From Bosea vaviloviae (GTDB lineage: Bacteria; Pseudomonadota; Alphaproteobacteria; Rhizobiales; Beijerinckiaceae), in assembly GCF_001741865.1 (NCBI RefSeq), contig NZ_CP017147.1, positions 434,001 to 498,000 of the forward strand: DNA of 64,000 bases. Direction: 5' to 3'. Position 1 is the stretch's first letter. Each line of letters starts with the position of its first letter. Positions 35,362-43,808 of the stretch are shown piece after piece. The notes under the pieces were generated by a model. It worked only from the letters and a program-made list of their open reading frames with translations, had not been told where the DNA came from and did no database searches. Both the position numbers and the translations under genes were made by a program.

Positions 35362-36252
35362 TCACGGCAGGATCGTCGCCGCGACCATGATCAGCAGGAC
35401 CAGCGCGCCTGTCACCTGGCTGCGCCAGTCGCGGATCATGAAGACGAGCGGATCATCCGGCATCGTACCACGACGGGCCAGGAACCAGACCCGCGATATC
35501 TGGTAGAGGACGATCGGGCAGACCAGCCAGATCAGCTCCGGGTGACGGTAAAGCTGCTTCACCGCGGCGCTGTCGACATAGAGCGCCAGGATCAGGGCGC
35601 AGGTGCAGCCCGACGCCATGCCGAGCTGGGAAAGCGCCTCGATATCCTCGGCATGATAGCCGCGCCCGGCCTTTTTCAGCCCCGACTGGTCCTGCGTGAT
35701 CCTGAGCTCGGCATAGCGCTTTACCAGCGCCAGGCTCAGGAACAGGAACATCGAGAAGGCGAGCAGCCATGACGAGAGCGGGATCGCGGCAGCGGCATTG
35801 CCGGCGAGAATGCGCAAGGTGTGCAGCGCGGCCAGCCCCAGCACATCGACCAGGAGCTTGCGCTTGAGCACGAAGAGATAGGCCAAGGCGAGACCGAGAT
35901 AGGCCGTCAGCGCCAGCACGAAGAGCTTGGGCTGCGGCAGCAGCAGGGACAGGGCGAAAGCGGTGGCCAGCAAGACGGGAACCGCCATATAGGCCTGGCG
36001 CTCGGAGATCTCGCCGGCGGCCAGCGGGCGCTTGCACTTCGTCGGATGCCGGCGGTCGGCTTCGAAATCGACGATGTCGTTGAGAAGATAGATCGACGAA
36101 GCCATCAGGCTGAAGGAGATGAAGGCGACGAGCCCATGCCCGAGCGACTCCGGATCGAAGACTTCATGATTCAGCAGGATCGGGATGAAGACGAGTCCGT
36201 TCTTCAGCCAATGATGCGGCCTCATCGCCCTGATCATCGCCTTGAGAGCCAT
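35362..36252 (-). CDS. UbiA-family prenyltransferase, decaprenyl-phosphate phosphoribosyltransferase-like
   Basis: 296 residues, 8-9 membrane helices. The first Asp motif is LLNDIVDFEADRRHPTKCKRPLA and the second is near GRGYHAEDIEAL (weak). The RP HHWLKNGLVFIP N-terminus resembles DPPR synthases (Rv3806c, NoeC). An AGAAGGGTG-type site precedes the ATG at 36252. It should attach phosphoribose to polyprenyl phosphate, giving substrate for the DprE1-like enzyme downstream. Confidence 0.85.
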   Translation of the reverse strand: MALKAMIRAMRPHHWLKNGLVFIPILLNHEVFDPESLGHGLVAFISFSLMASSIYLLNDIVDFEADRRHPTKCKRPLAAGEISERQAYMAVPVLLATAFALSLLLPQPKLFVLALTAYLGLALAYLFVLKRKLLVDVLGLAALHTLRILAGNAAAAIPLSSWLLAFSMFLFLSLALVKRYAELRITQDQSGLKKAGRGYHAEDIEALSQLGMASGCTCALILALYVDSAAVKQLYRHPELIWLVCPIVLYQISRVWFLARRGTMPDDPLVFMIRDWRSQVTGALVLLIMVAATILP

Positions 36253-36660
36253 GTCACCCTTCTCTTTCGTCAAGAATCTGCTCTTCCGCCAAGAGTCTGC
36301 CCGACGGCAAGCGAAAGATGCGCAGCCACGAGGCCCAGTCAGATTTCCACTATTCGGGCGAGGACTTTCTTCTGCGAGAAATCCTAAATCCCGGTGCAGA
36401 AACACAGCGCAACACAGCGCTATTGCTTGCCATGATTAATATCTGCCTGCCGGCGCCCACGAATATCCACGCCGTTGCACCCTCCGAAGCCTGTCTCCTC
36501 CCTGCAAGATGTCTCCCTTTCGTGAACCGGCGTTCACGCCACCCGCGCGCATCGCCTTGCAAAGCCCGCCGGACAGTTGGATCGTGCAGGAGCGTCGGGG
36601 GGCTCGGCGCATGCAGCCGGCGCTTCAGGCCGGATCTGATCTGACGGGTGCGCTTGGGGC
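36253..36660. other. Intergenic region, divergent promoters
   Basis: 408 bp with no convincing gene. It holds the divergent promoters of the UbiA-like gene and the response regulator, a direct repeat (CAAGAATCTGCTCTTCCGCC-like arms near 36270-36295), and a 10-base tandem near 36405-36425 (AACACAGCGC). Confidence 0.4.
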
Positions 36661-37398
36661 ATGAACGCGACGAGCGAAACTGCGGCGGCAAACCGCGAAC
36701 GCCTCGTCATCGTCGAGGACGACCCTGTAACGCGCGCCATGATCTCGGGCTATTTCGCCGACCAGGGCTTCAGGGTCGAGGAGGCCGAGAGCGTCGCCGA
36801 GGCGCGCAGGGTGGTGCGGCGGGTCAAGCCCGAACTGATCTTCCTCGATGTCGTGCTGCCCGATGGCGACGGTTTCGAGCTCGCCAAGGAGCTCCAGGGC
36901 TTTTCCGACGCAGGCATCATCTTCGTCACGCGTCGCGACACCGACATCGACCGCATCGTCGGGCTCGAGCTCGCAGGCGACCACTACGTCACCAAGCCGG
37001 TCAATCTGCGCGATCTGCTGGCGCGGACGCGCTCGCTATTGCGCCGTCGCAAGATCGAGCGCGATACGGCGCGGCGCAGCACCACGATCACCTTCGGCCC
37101 CTTCATGATCGACCTGCTGCGGCGCGAGCTGGCGACGGTCAACGGCGATCCGATCCGCCTGACGCGGGGCGAGTTCGACCTGCTTGCCGCGCTGGTCGAC
37201 AGCAATGGCCGGCCGCTCAGCCGCGACTACCTGATCGAGGTCGTCAGCAACCGCCATGGCGAGGTCGACGCCCGCACCGTCGATGCGCTGGTGGCGCGGC
37301 TGCGACGCAAGCTGACGGGAGCCGGCGACCCGGGCGTGATCGCAACGGTCAGCGGCATCGGCTACAAGCTCGGCATCTTCGCCGACCGTAACGCCTGA
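36661..37398 (+). CDS. OmpR/TorR-type response regulator
   Basis: 245 residues. The receiver domain has an acidic pair EDD (19-21) and phosphoacceptor Asp63 in LIFLDVVLPDGDG; a winged-helix domain follows from ~145 (LTRGEFDLLAALV, ARTVDALVARLRRKL). It is probably phosphorylated by the hybrid kinase encoded convergently. The two stop-proximal ends overlap by 37 bp. Confidence 0.9.
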   Translation: MNATSETAAANRERLVIVEDDPVTRAMISGYFADQGFRVEEAESVAEARRVVRRVKPELIFLDVVLPDGDGFELAKELQGFSDAGIIFVTRRDTDIDRIVGLELAGDHYVTKPVNLRDLLARTRSLLRRRKIERDTARRSTTITFGPFMIDLLRRELATVNGDPIRLTRGEFDLLAALVDSNGRPLSRDYLIEVVSNRHGEVDARTVDALVARLRRKLTGAGDPGVIATVSGIGYKLGIFADRNA

Positions 37399-40106
37399 CC
37401 CTCCGCCGCGCCCTTCGCAACCGCAGCGCCCCGCAATGCGAGCGCCGCCAGCGCCTCGCCGCGCGCCCGCGCCAGATCGGCCACCGCCTGCGCCATGACC
37501 TGCGGGGATGCGATACGGGCCTCGGCCTCGATCGTCGATGCGATGGTCACCGCCTGGCCGAGACCCAGCGCGCTGGCCGAGCTCGCGAATTGATGCGCCG
37601 CCCGCTCCAGCGCCTTGCGGTCGCCCTGCTCGATCGCCCGGCCAAGCTGCTTCAGAATGTCCCCCGAGACCGTCTGGAACAGCGCAACAAGACGCCCCAT
37701 GCGTTCGGCTCCGACCAGCAGCGCCTGCTCGTCGAGGAAGGCGTCGTCGACGGGATGGTCCGGCGACAGGCTCGCATTCGCCAGACGGCCCGGCCTGCGC
37801 GCGTTGCGCGTCAGCACCTGCCGCAACGCCGCGGACGTCGCCGGCTTGGGCACGATCGTGGTCAGGCCCGCTGCGAGAAGCCGGCGCATCGTCTCCGGCG
37901 ACACATCGGCGGTCAGCGCCACGATCGCCGGACAGGCAATCTCCGGGATAGCGCGGATCGCGGCCGCCGTCTCGATGCCGTCCATGCCGGTCATGTGCAT
38001 GTCGAGCAGCACGAGATCGACGCGCTTTGACGCCAACAGCACGAGCGCAGCCTCACCGGAGCTGGCGGTCAGCACGCGGTGCCCGGCCTTGGCGATCATG
38101 ATCCGCGCCACCTCCCGCGTGACGGGCTCGTCATCGACGACGAGCACCACAAGCGGCGTCTCAGCCGTCTCGGCATGCGACGCATGCGCAGCGCTCGTCG
38201 CGGCTGCAGCCGGCAGCCTGACCCAGAAGGTGCTGCCGATCCCGACTTCGCTGAAGACCGAGATCGAGCCGCCCATCAGATTCGCGAGCTTGGTGCAGAT
38301 CGCCAGTCCCAGACCGACCCCGCCGGAACGCCGCCCTGTTTCGGGATCGACCTGCACGAAATCCTGGAAGATGCGGCGCTGCATGGCGGGATCGATGCCG
38401 ATGCCGGTATCGTGCACCGCGATCACCAGCATCGGCCCGGACGCATCGTCGGCCGGCTCCAGGGCGGCACCGATCTCGATCTCGCCGGCATCGGTGAAGC
38501 TGATCGCATTGCGCAGGAGATTCTGGACGATCCGGTTGATCTTGCCGGGATCGCCATTGAGCCTTGCCATCGCGACAGGCTCGATGTCGAGGCGGAGCGC
38601 GAGACCCTTGCGCTCGGCTGCCGGTCGCATCAGCGCGATGGCCGCCGCGAGCAGGGGGCCGGGCTCGTAGTCACGCTTCTCCAGGCTCTCTGTGCCCGCC
38701 TCCAGCCGCGAGAGGTCGAGCGTCGCATTGGCGAGGTCGATCAGCGTCTCGCCGGAGGTCGCCGCCATTTCGACCAGCCGCCGATCGCGCTGGCTCATGC
38801 GCTTGCGGTCGAGGATTTCGAGCACGCCGAGCACACCCGACAAGGGCGTGCGGATGTCGTGTCCCACCACCGCGAGGAAGCGGGATTTGGCTTTCGTCGC
38901 CTCCTCGGCCAATTCGCGCGCCTGTTCGGCGGCGCGCTGCCCGGCCGATGCCTGGTCGAGCGCCTTGGCGAGAGCCGCCGTGCGCTGGGACACCTTGTCC
39001 TCCAGGATGCTCCGGCTCTCCTGCAAGCGCGCAGCCATCAGGTTGAACTGGTCGCCGAGCTCCTGAAGCTCGTCGCCGGTGCGAATGTCGATGCGCTCGT
39101 CGAGCTGGCCCTCGCCGATCCGGGCGGCGCCTTCGGTCAGCGCTCGGACCGGCGCGACCAGGCGCCCGCTGAGCAGGATGCTGGTTGTCACGGTGATGAG
39201 CAGTGCTCCGGCGAGGATGATCAACGCGCGCAGGATCGAAGCGTAGATCGGCGCATAAGCCTCGCTTTGCGGCAGGTCGACGACGACGCTCCAGTCGAGA
39301 TTCGGCACGGGCGCAACGACCGACAAGACCGCCCGCCCCTCGATATCGCGGGTCGACAGGCTATCGCCGGGCAGCATCGCGCCTTGAATGTCCGGCCGCG
39401 GATAGGCCTGCAGGAGCGGCAGCAGATTCGTGCCTCTCAGGACGAAGCGGAGATCGGGATGCGCGATCAGCCGGCCGGAACGGTCGACGACATAGGCCCG
39501 GCCTTCCACGCCGACCTTCATCTGCGAGACGAGCTCTTTGATGAAGGTCAGATTGACCGTCGCCAGGACCACGCCGCCTTTCGTTTCGGTCACCCGTTTT
39601 CCCAGCAGCAGATAAGGCTCGGAGCCACGCCGGAATTCGACACCGCTGCGGAAGTAGCCCTGAGCCAATGCCGCCTGGACGATGGGATCACTGGACAGAT
39701 CCGTCCCCGCGCCGATGCGGTCGCGGTCAGCGCGCGACAGCGCCAGCAATTCGCGCCCTTCGGCATCCGTTCGCCTGAGATCGAGGATCGCCGGGGCCTG
39801 CCGCAGCAGGCGCAACCCATCGAGATGAAGCTCTTCGAGCGCAAGGGCGCCCGAGCTGTTCAGCGAAACCCAATCGAGCTGCCGCACGATATCGCCGACA
39901 AATCCGCTGATCCGCTGCGCCGCCGCCTGCGCCTGCTCCTGCTGGACACGCGCCACCAGCGCCCGCTGATCGGAGAAGGCGAAGATCGTGCCGACGATGC
40001 CGTTGATACCCAAAGCGAGGCTGATCGCGAAGCCGACGAACAGCGCGTATTTGCGGGCGAGCGCACCGCGCGGCCCGCGCCCGGCCGCGTCGATGATCCC
40101 GCTCAC
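37362..40106 (-). CDS. Hybrid histidine kinase with Cache-type sensor, receiver and HPt domain (TorS-like)
   Basis: 914 residues. Order: membrane helix (~18-40), periplasmic Cache-like sensor (~50-285), second helix (~290-312), HAMP, coiled coil, HisKA with His in VVGHDIRTPLSGVLG (~415), HATPase (NLLRNAISF, GGVGLGLAIC), receiver with LVLLDMHMTGMDG (~702), and HPt with ALERAAHQFASSASALG (~837). This tripartite phosphorelay layout is that of TorS/ArcB. A binding protein gene overlaps its start by four bases. Confidence 0.9.
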   Translation of the reverse strand: MSGIIDAAGRGPRGALARKYALFVGFAISLALGINGIVGTIFAFSDQRALVARVQQEQAQAAAQRISGFVGDIVRQLDWVSLNSSGALALEELHLDGLRLLRQAPAILDLRRTDAEGRELLALSRADRDRIGAGTDLSSDPIVQAALAQGYFRSGVEFRRGSEPYLLLGKRVTETKGGVVLATVNLTFIKELVSQMKVGVEGRAYVVDRSGRLIAHPDLRFVLRGTNLLPLLQAYPRPDIQGAMLPGDSLSTRDIEGRAVLSVVAPVPNLDWSVVVDLPQSEAYAPIYASILRALIILAGALLITVTTSILLSGRLVAPVRALTEGAARIGEGQLDERIDIRTGDELQELGDQFNLMAARLQESRSILEDKVSQRTAALAKALDQASAGQRAAEQARELAEEATKAKSRFLAVVGHDIRTPLSGVLGVLEILDRKRMSQRDRRLVEMAATSGETLIDLANATLDLSRLEAGTESLEKRDYEPGPLLAAAIALMRPAAERKGLALRLDIEPVAMARLNGDPGKINRIVQNLLRNAISFTDAGEIEIGAALEPADDASGPMLVIAVHDTGIGIDPAMQRRIFQDFVQVDPETGRRSGGVGLGLAICTKLANLMGGSISVFSEVGIGSTFWVRLPAAAATSAAHASHAETAETPLVVLVVDDEPVTREVARIMIAKAGHRVLTASSGEAALVLLASKRVDLVLLDMHMTGMDGIETAAAIRAIPEIACPAIVALTADVSPETMRRLLAAGLTTIVPKPATSAALRQVLTRNARRPGRLANASLSPDHPVDDAFLDEQALLVGAERMGRLVALFQTVSGDILKQLGRAIEQGDRKALERAAHQFASSASALGLGQAVTIASTIEAEARIASPQVMAQAVADLARARGEALAALALRGAAVAKGAAEGQALRSAKMPSL

Positions 40107-41116
40107 GACACGATCCGCGAGGCGCGCACGCGCAGCGAAAGCGGGATCGTCAATCCCAGCGCCATCGCCGTCTTCTCATTGATCACCAGTTCGAAGCTGC
40201 GCGAGAACTGGACGGGGAGCTCGGCAACGTTCGCGCCACGAAAGATCAGGTCGATATAGCTCGCCATGACCAGATCGGATTCATCGCGACCGCCGGTATA
40301 GGAGATCAGCCCGCCGGCCTCGACGAAGGTCTCGTAAGGATACATCGTCGGCATCCGGTATTTCGCCACCAGCGGCGCGATCACCCGGGCATTCCGGAAG
40401 GTGAAGCTGTCCGGCGGGAAAAACAGTCCCGTGCCCGGTTGCGCGGCGAGTTCGGCAAGAGCGGGCTCGATCTCGCTCAGGGCCGAGACCGGTGCGCTGA
40501 CCAGCGATATCCCGACCTCGCTTGCGCTCCTGCTGAGATGCTCGACATAGGTCACGCCTCCAGCCGCCGCGGAGGCCGGATTGAAGATGACGCCGATCCG
40601 CAGGGTCGCCGGCGCGATCTCGCGCAGCAGATCGACCCATTTCGCCGCCATCGACGGCTCATTGTTGCTGAAGCCGGTCGCGTTGCCTTCCGGGCGCTCG
40701 AGCGAACGCACGAAACCGCTCCCGACCGGATCGGACGCTGTCGAGAACAACACCGGGATCGTGCGCGTCGCGGCCAGGATGGCGGCCGTCTCGGTGCTGG
40801 AGCCGGCGACGATGACGTCGGGCGCTTCGCCGACCAGTTCCCTCGCCGTCGTCGCCAGGGTCTGCGGATCGGAGTTGGAGGAGCGGACGAGGTAGCGAAT
40901 ATTCTGCCCTTCGATCCAGCCGCGCTGCACCATCAGGCGCTTCAGAATGCCCAGCCGCGTCAGCACGATCGGATGGTCGAGCGGCAAACCGACCATGAAG
41001 GCGGCGAGCCGCAGGCGCTCGGCCGCCTCGGTGGACGACGACGCGAAGCCCGCGGTGAGGGAGGCCAACGCACAGAGAAAGGACCGACGCTGCATCCGGA
41101 CCGCCAGGATCGTCAT
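40103..41116 (-). CDS. Periplasmic ABC-type substrate-binding protein, orphan
   Basis: 337 residues (or 330 from MQRRSFLCALA, with RR and a signal-like stretch). It belongs to the ABC_sub_bind family (PF04392-type): VLFSTASDPVGSGFV, GNATGFSNNEPSMAAKWVDLL, VIFNPASAA, YPYETFVEAGGLISYTG. No permease or ATPase is nearby. Its start codon overlap with the kinase suggests it presents a ligand to the kinase sensor, as TorT does to TorS. Confidence 0.85.
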   Translation of the reverse strand: MTILAVRMQRRSFLCALASLTAGFASSSTEAAERLRLAAFMVGLPLDHPIVLTRLGILKRLMVQRGWIEGQNIRYLVRSSNSDPQTLATTARELVGEAPDVIVAGSSTETAAILAATRTIPVLFSTASDPVGSGFVRSLERPEGNATGFSNNEPSMAAKWVDLLREIAPATLRIGVIFNPASAAAGGVTYVEHLSRSASEVGISLVSAPVSALSEIEPALAELAAQPGTGLFFPPDSFTFRNARVIAPLVAKYRMPTMYPYETFVEAGGLISYTGGRDESDLVMASYIDLIFRGANVAELPVQFSRSFELVINEKTAMALGLTIPLSLRVRASRIVS

Positions 41117-41203
41117 GCGCCGCGCTCATCGCGGCGATGGATACGAACGGTGCCATGTCCCGCCGCGCAGGTCGAGCGTCAGGACGTTAGGGAAATAGGC
41201 TGC

Positions 41204-41446
41204 CTATTTGCGCCAGCGCGGCGCGCTGTATCCCCAGTAACGCGCATCGACCCGCGCCTCGGGGATGGGCCACTCATAGACCGGCGCGAAGATCCAGCAT
41301 TGCAGCCGATTCCATTCGGCCGCGTCCCGCGCCCCGTTACAGGCTCCGATATGCGAGCGCTGCCAAAAGGCGGTCGCCGGCATGGGCCACGCGAACAGCG
41401 CAAGCGCGAGGACGAAGATCGATCTGCTCAAGCAGCGACGCCTCAT
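41204..41446 (-). CDS. Small secreted protein, 80 residues
   Basis: The N-terminus RRRCLSRSIFVLALALFAWP ending in ATA is a convincing Sec signal peptide; the mature ~53 residues are Trp-rich with two Cys (ACNGARD, LQCWIF). No family recognised. No clear ribosome-binding site. Confidence 0.5.
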   Translation of the reverse strand: MRRRCLSRSIFVLALALFAWPMPATAFWQRSHIGACNGARDAAEWNRLQCWIFAPVYEWPIPEARVDARYWGYSAPRWRK

Positions 41447-41539
41447 TGGCGGCCCCGGTCGACCGGGGCCGCTTCGACACCAAGCTCATGAGGAAGGCAT
41501 GGATGTCCTACCAAACGCTAAACAGCCGCGCGCCGGCCG

Positions 41540-42082
41540 TCAGGGGAAGCGGGTCTTCAGCGCCTCGAACAATGTGACCTGCTCGGCGATCAGCGCTCGG
41601 CTCGCATCGCGCCGGACGAAGACCTTGAACATCGCCTCGCCCGCGCCGTTGAAGAACTGCACCGAGCAGGACCGGCGCCCATGGAAGAGCCGGTCGACCA
41701 GATAGATCGCGCGGCAATTCTCGGCCTTGATATGGCCGCCGATCGGGCTGTCGCCATGGATGTTGTAATAGCCATGGCCGAAGGAGCCGACCGGCAGCGC
41801 GCCTTCGCATTCCAGCACGATATCGGGCGTGTGGACGATGAAGAGCACGCTTCCCCAGTTCGAGAGTTCCTGCCAGAGCCCCTCGAAGCGTTCGGGCGCG
41901 ATCGCCGTCCGCTGTCCCAGCGGCGTCTCCTCCAGCACGGCCAGCGTCGACACGCCGACCTCGCGGGCGATCGCCTCGATGACGCCGTCGGGCTTGGCCG
42001 CCAGCATCTGCCTGACACGCGCCATCGGGTCGGTTGCCGGCGGTTCCTGGCCAGCCAGCGGGATCACCTGCGAGATCGACAT
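41540..42082 (-). CDS. hutX: Heme utilisation protein HutX
   Basis: 180 residues. SNWGSVLFIVHTPDIVLECEGALP, GSFGHGYYNIHGDSPIGGHI and the C-terminal SVQFFNGAGEAMFKVFVRRD fit the HutX/ChuX-type heme carrier fold. HutX passes cytosolic heme to a heme-degrading oxygenase. The gene lies 11 bp downstream of such an oxygenase and divergent from hmuTUV. Confidence 0.9.
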   Translation of the reverse strand: MSISQVIPLAGQEPPATDPMARVRQMLAAKPDGVIEAIAREVGVSTLAVLEETPLGQRTAIAPERFEGLWQELSNWGSVLFIVHTPDIVLECEGALPVGSFGHGYYNIHGDSPIGGHIKAENCRAIYLVDRLFHGRRSCSVQFFNGAGEAMFKVFVRRDASRALIAEQVTLFEALKTRFP

Positions 42083-42093
42083 GCCGCCTGCCC

Positions 42094-42441
42094 TCACTCG
42101 GCCGCCTGGCGAGGCCGATGCGGATTGCTTTCGCTCAGCACCGTCTCGAAGCCCTCGAACTCGGGATGACCGAGATATATCGGCGTCTCGCGCGGCTGGC
42201 CGGCATTGCGATGGGATTCGCGGAACTGCTCGGATTTGGTCCAGGCCGTGAAATCCTCCTTCGAGGCCCAGCTGGTATGCGAGGAATAGAGGGTGTGATC
42301 CTCCTTCTCCGGGCCCTTCAGCAGATGGAAGCCGAGGAAGCCCGTCATCTCGTCGAGGCGCGTCTTGCGCGACGACCAGACCGTCTCGAAGGCGGCCTCC
42401 TCTCCCTTGACGACCTTGAAGCGGTTCATGGCGATGAACAT
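42094..42441 (-). CDS. Heme-degrading monooxygenase (IsdG/HmuQ-like)
   Basis: 115 residues, ABM fold. The IsdG catalytic triad is present at near-identical positions: Asn6 (IAMNRF), Trp67 (FTAWTKS) and His77 (RESHRN). It opens the heme ring to release iron. In Bradyrhizobium, related HmuD and HmuQ do this under Irr/iron control. Confidence 0.9.
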   Translation of the reverse strand: MFIAMNRFKVVKGEEAAFETVWSSRKTRLDEMTGFLGFHLLKGPEKEDHTLYSSHTSWASKEDFTAWTKSEQFRESHRNAGQPRETPIYLGHPEFEGFETVLSESNPHRPRQAAE

Positions 42442-42851
42442 GGGATTTATCCTGACTTGGCTGGCGGATGAGTTGGCTTGGGTGGTTCTGGTAGAGCGTT
42501 TTCGAGCGAAGTGGCCACCGCTCTAGTGTGCCGAATTGGACGGGATTGCCGTCCGGATCGACAAGAATTGTCGGTTTTCAAGGCGACACGGAAATGCGCC
42601 TGATCGTGGCGGAAGAATACACGGTGCAGCCTCGACTCAGGAATACAGCTCGCTGGCTGACGCCGGATGCGCCTCGCCGACAAGCGTTCAGCGCTCACCA
42701 TGCCCGGCGTGCCACTCTTGACCCTCTGTAGTAAAACCGAATATCTCCGTCAACAACGCCGAAACATAATCTAAATTAGACGAATTAAAAAGAACGAATA
42801 CTTGCCTCGAATGTTAACGCGAGGCAACCAACACCAGACGGAGATGATCTC
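42442..42851. promoter_or_regulatory. Divergent regulatory region of the heme genes
   Basis: 410 bp. It holds a short type B repeat (42492-42525, arms TAGAGCG/CGCTCTA), a pseudo-coding stretch near 42520-42640 whose minus strand reads ILVDPDGNPVQFGT like a glyoxalase end, an interrupted palindrome TCTAA-A-TTAGA (42770-42780) in an AT-rich stretch resembling iron-control boxes, and a hairpin before hmuT. Iron or heme control is expected, but I cannot name the regulator. Confidence 0.5.
42802..42827 (+). promoter_or_regulatory. Hairpin in the hmuT leader
   Basis: TTGCCTCG pairs with CGAGGCAA around a 10-base AATGTTAACG loop, 24 bp upstream of the hmuT ATG. It could be an operator or a translational control hairpin. 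Confidence 0.45.
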
Positions 42852-43808
42852 ATGGCCGGCCGCAATGCCCTGCTCGCCCCGGCGGCTCGCCGCCTCAATC
42901 GGCGCGAACTCGGTGCAGCTCTCGCCTTGACCCTGATCGCCGCCATCGATCTGACGAGCCCCGCCTCCTTCGTCACCCGCAGCTTCGCGCAGACGCCCGA
43001 GCGCATCGTCGCCGCCGGCGGCGTGATCACCGAAGTGCTGTATGCGCTGGGCCTGCAGGACAGGCTTGTGGGCGTCGACTCGACCAGCCAGTTCCCGGCT
43101 GAGGCGCTGAAGGACAAGCCCAATATCGGCTATGTCCGGGCCCTCTCGGCGGAAGGCGTGCTCTCGCTCAGGCCCTCGCTCGTCATGGCGATCACCAGCG
43201 CCGGCCCGCCGGATGCGATCTCGCTGCTGAACGAAGCAGGCGTGCGCCTCGCGCGGATTCCCGATGATATGAGCGCCGAGGGCGTCGTCACCAAGATCGA
43301 GGCGATCGGCGCGGTCGCCGGCGCGGCCGAGCCCGCGCGCCGGCTCGCGGCGCAGACCAAGGCACGCTTCGACGAGCTGGCGACGCTGCGCACGGCTTTG
43401 CCGGCTAAGCGCCGTGTGCTCTTCGTGCTGTCATTGCAGAATGGCCGCATAATGGTCGGCGGGCGCAACAGTTCGGCGGACGCGATCATCGATCTCGCCG
43501 GCGGCATCAATGCAGCGGCCGCAGTCGAGGGCTACAAGACGATGACCGACGAGGCGATCATCGCTGCTGCGCCCGACGCCATCCTGATGATGCGCAACAG
43601 CGGCAACCACGACACGGCAACCGAGGCGCTGTTCGCCTTGCCCGCCTTCTCCCAGACGCCGGCGGCGGCGCAGCGCGCCCATATCGTCATGGACGGCCTC
43701 TATCTGCTCGGCTTCGGCCCGCGCACGCCGGCGGCCGCCCGCGACCTCATGGCCGCGCTCTATCCCGGCGCCGCGATCCCGCCGCTGAAGACGGCGGCTG
43801 CACCATGA
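42852..43808 (+). CDS. hmuT: Periplasmic hemin-binding protein HmuT
   Basis: 318 residues. A signal peptide-like N-terminus (LTLIAAIDLTSPASFVTRSFA) precedes a TroA-like fold with RIVAAGGVITEVLYALGL, DSTSQFPAEAL and VGGRNSSADAIIDLAGG. HmuT passes heme from the outer-membrane receptor to the HmuUV importer. It starts with an ATG after GGAGATG and overlaps hmuU by four bases. Confidence 0.92.
   Translation: MAGRNALLAPAARRLNRRELGAALALTLIAAIDLTSPASFVTRSFAQTPERIVAAGGVITEVLYALGLQDRLVGVDSTSQFPAEALKDKPNIGYVRALSAEGVLSLRPSLVMAITSAGPPDAISLLNEAGVRLARIPDDMSAEGVVTKIEAIGAVAGAAEPARRLAAQTKARFDELATLRTALPAKRRVLFVLSLQNGRIMVGGRNSSADAIIDLAGGINAAAAVEGYKTMTDEAIIAAAPDAILMMRNSGNHDTATEALFALPAFSQTPAAAQRAHIVMDGLYLLGFGPRTPAAARDLMAALYPGAAIPPLKTAAAP

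Noticed and set aside
42520..42640. Glyoxalase pseudogene fragment (ILVDPDGNPVQFGT on minus strand)
   Set aside because: Only 14 residues match a common motif and a stop lies immediately upstream in frame; possible chance.
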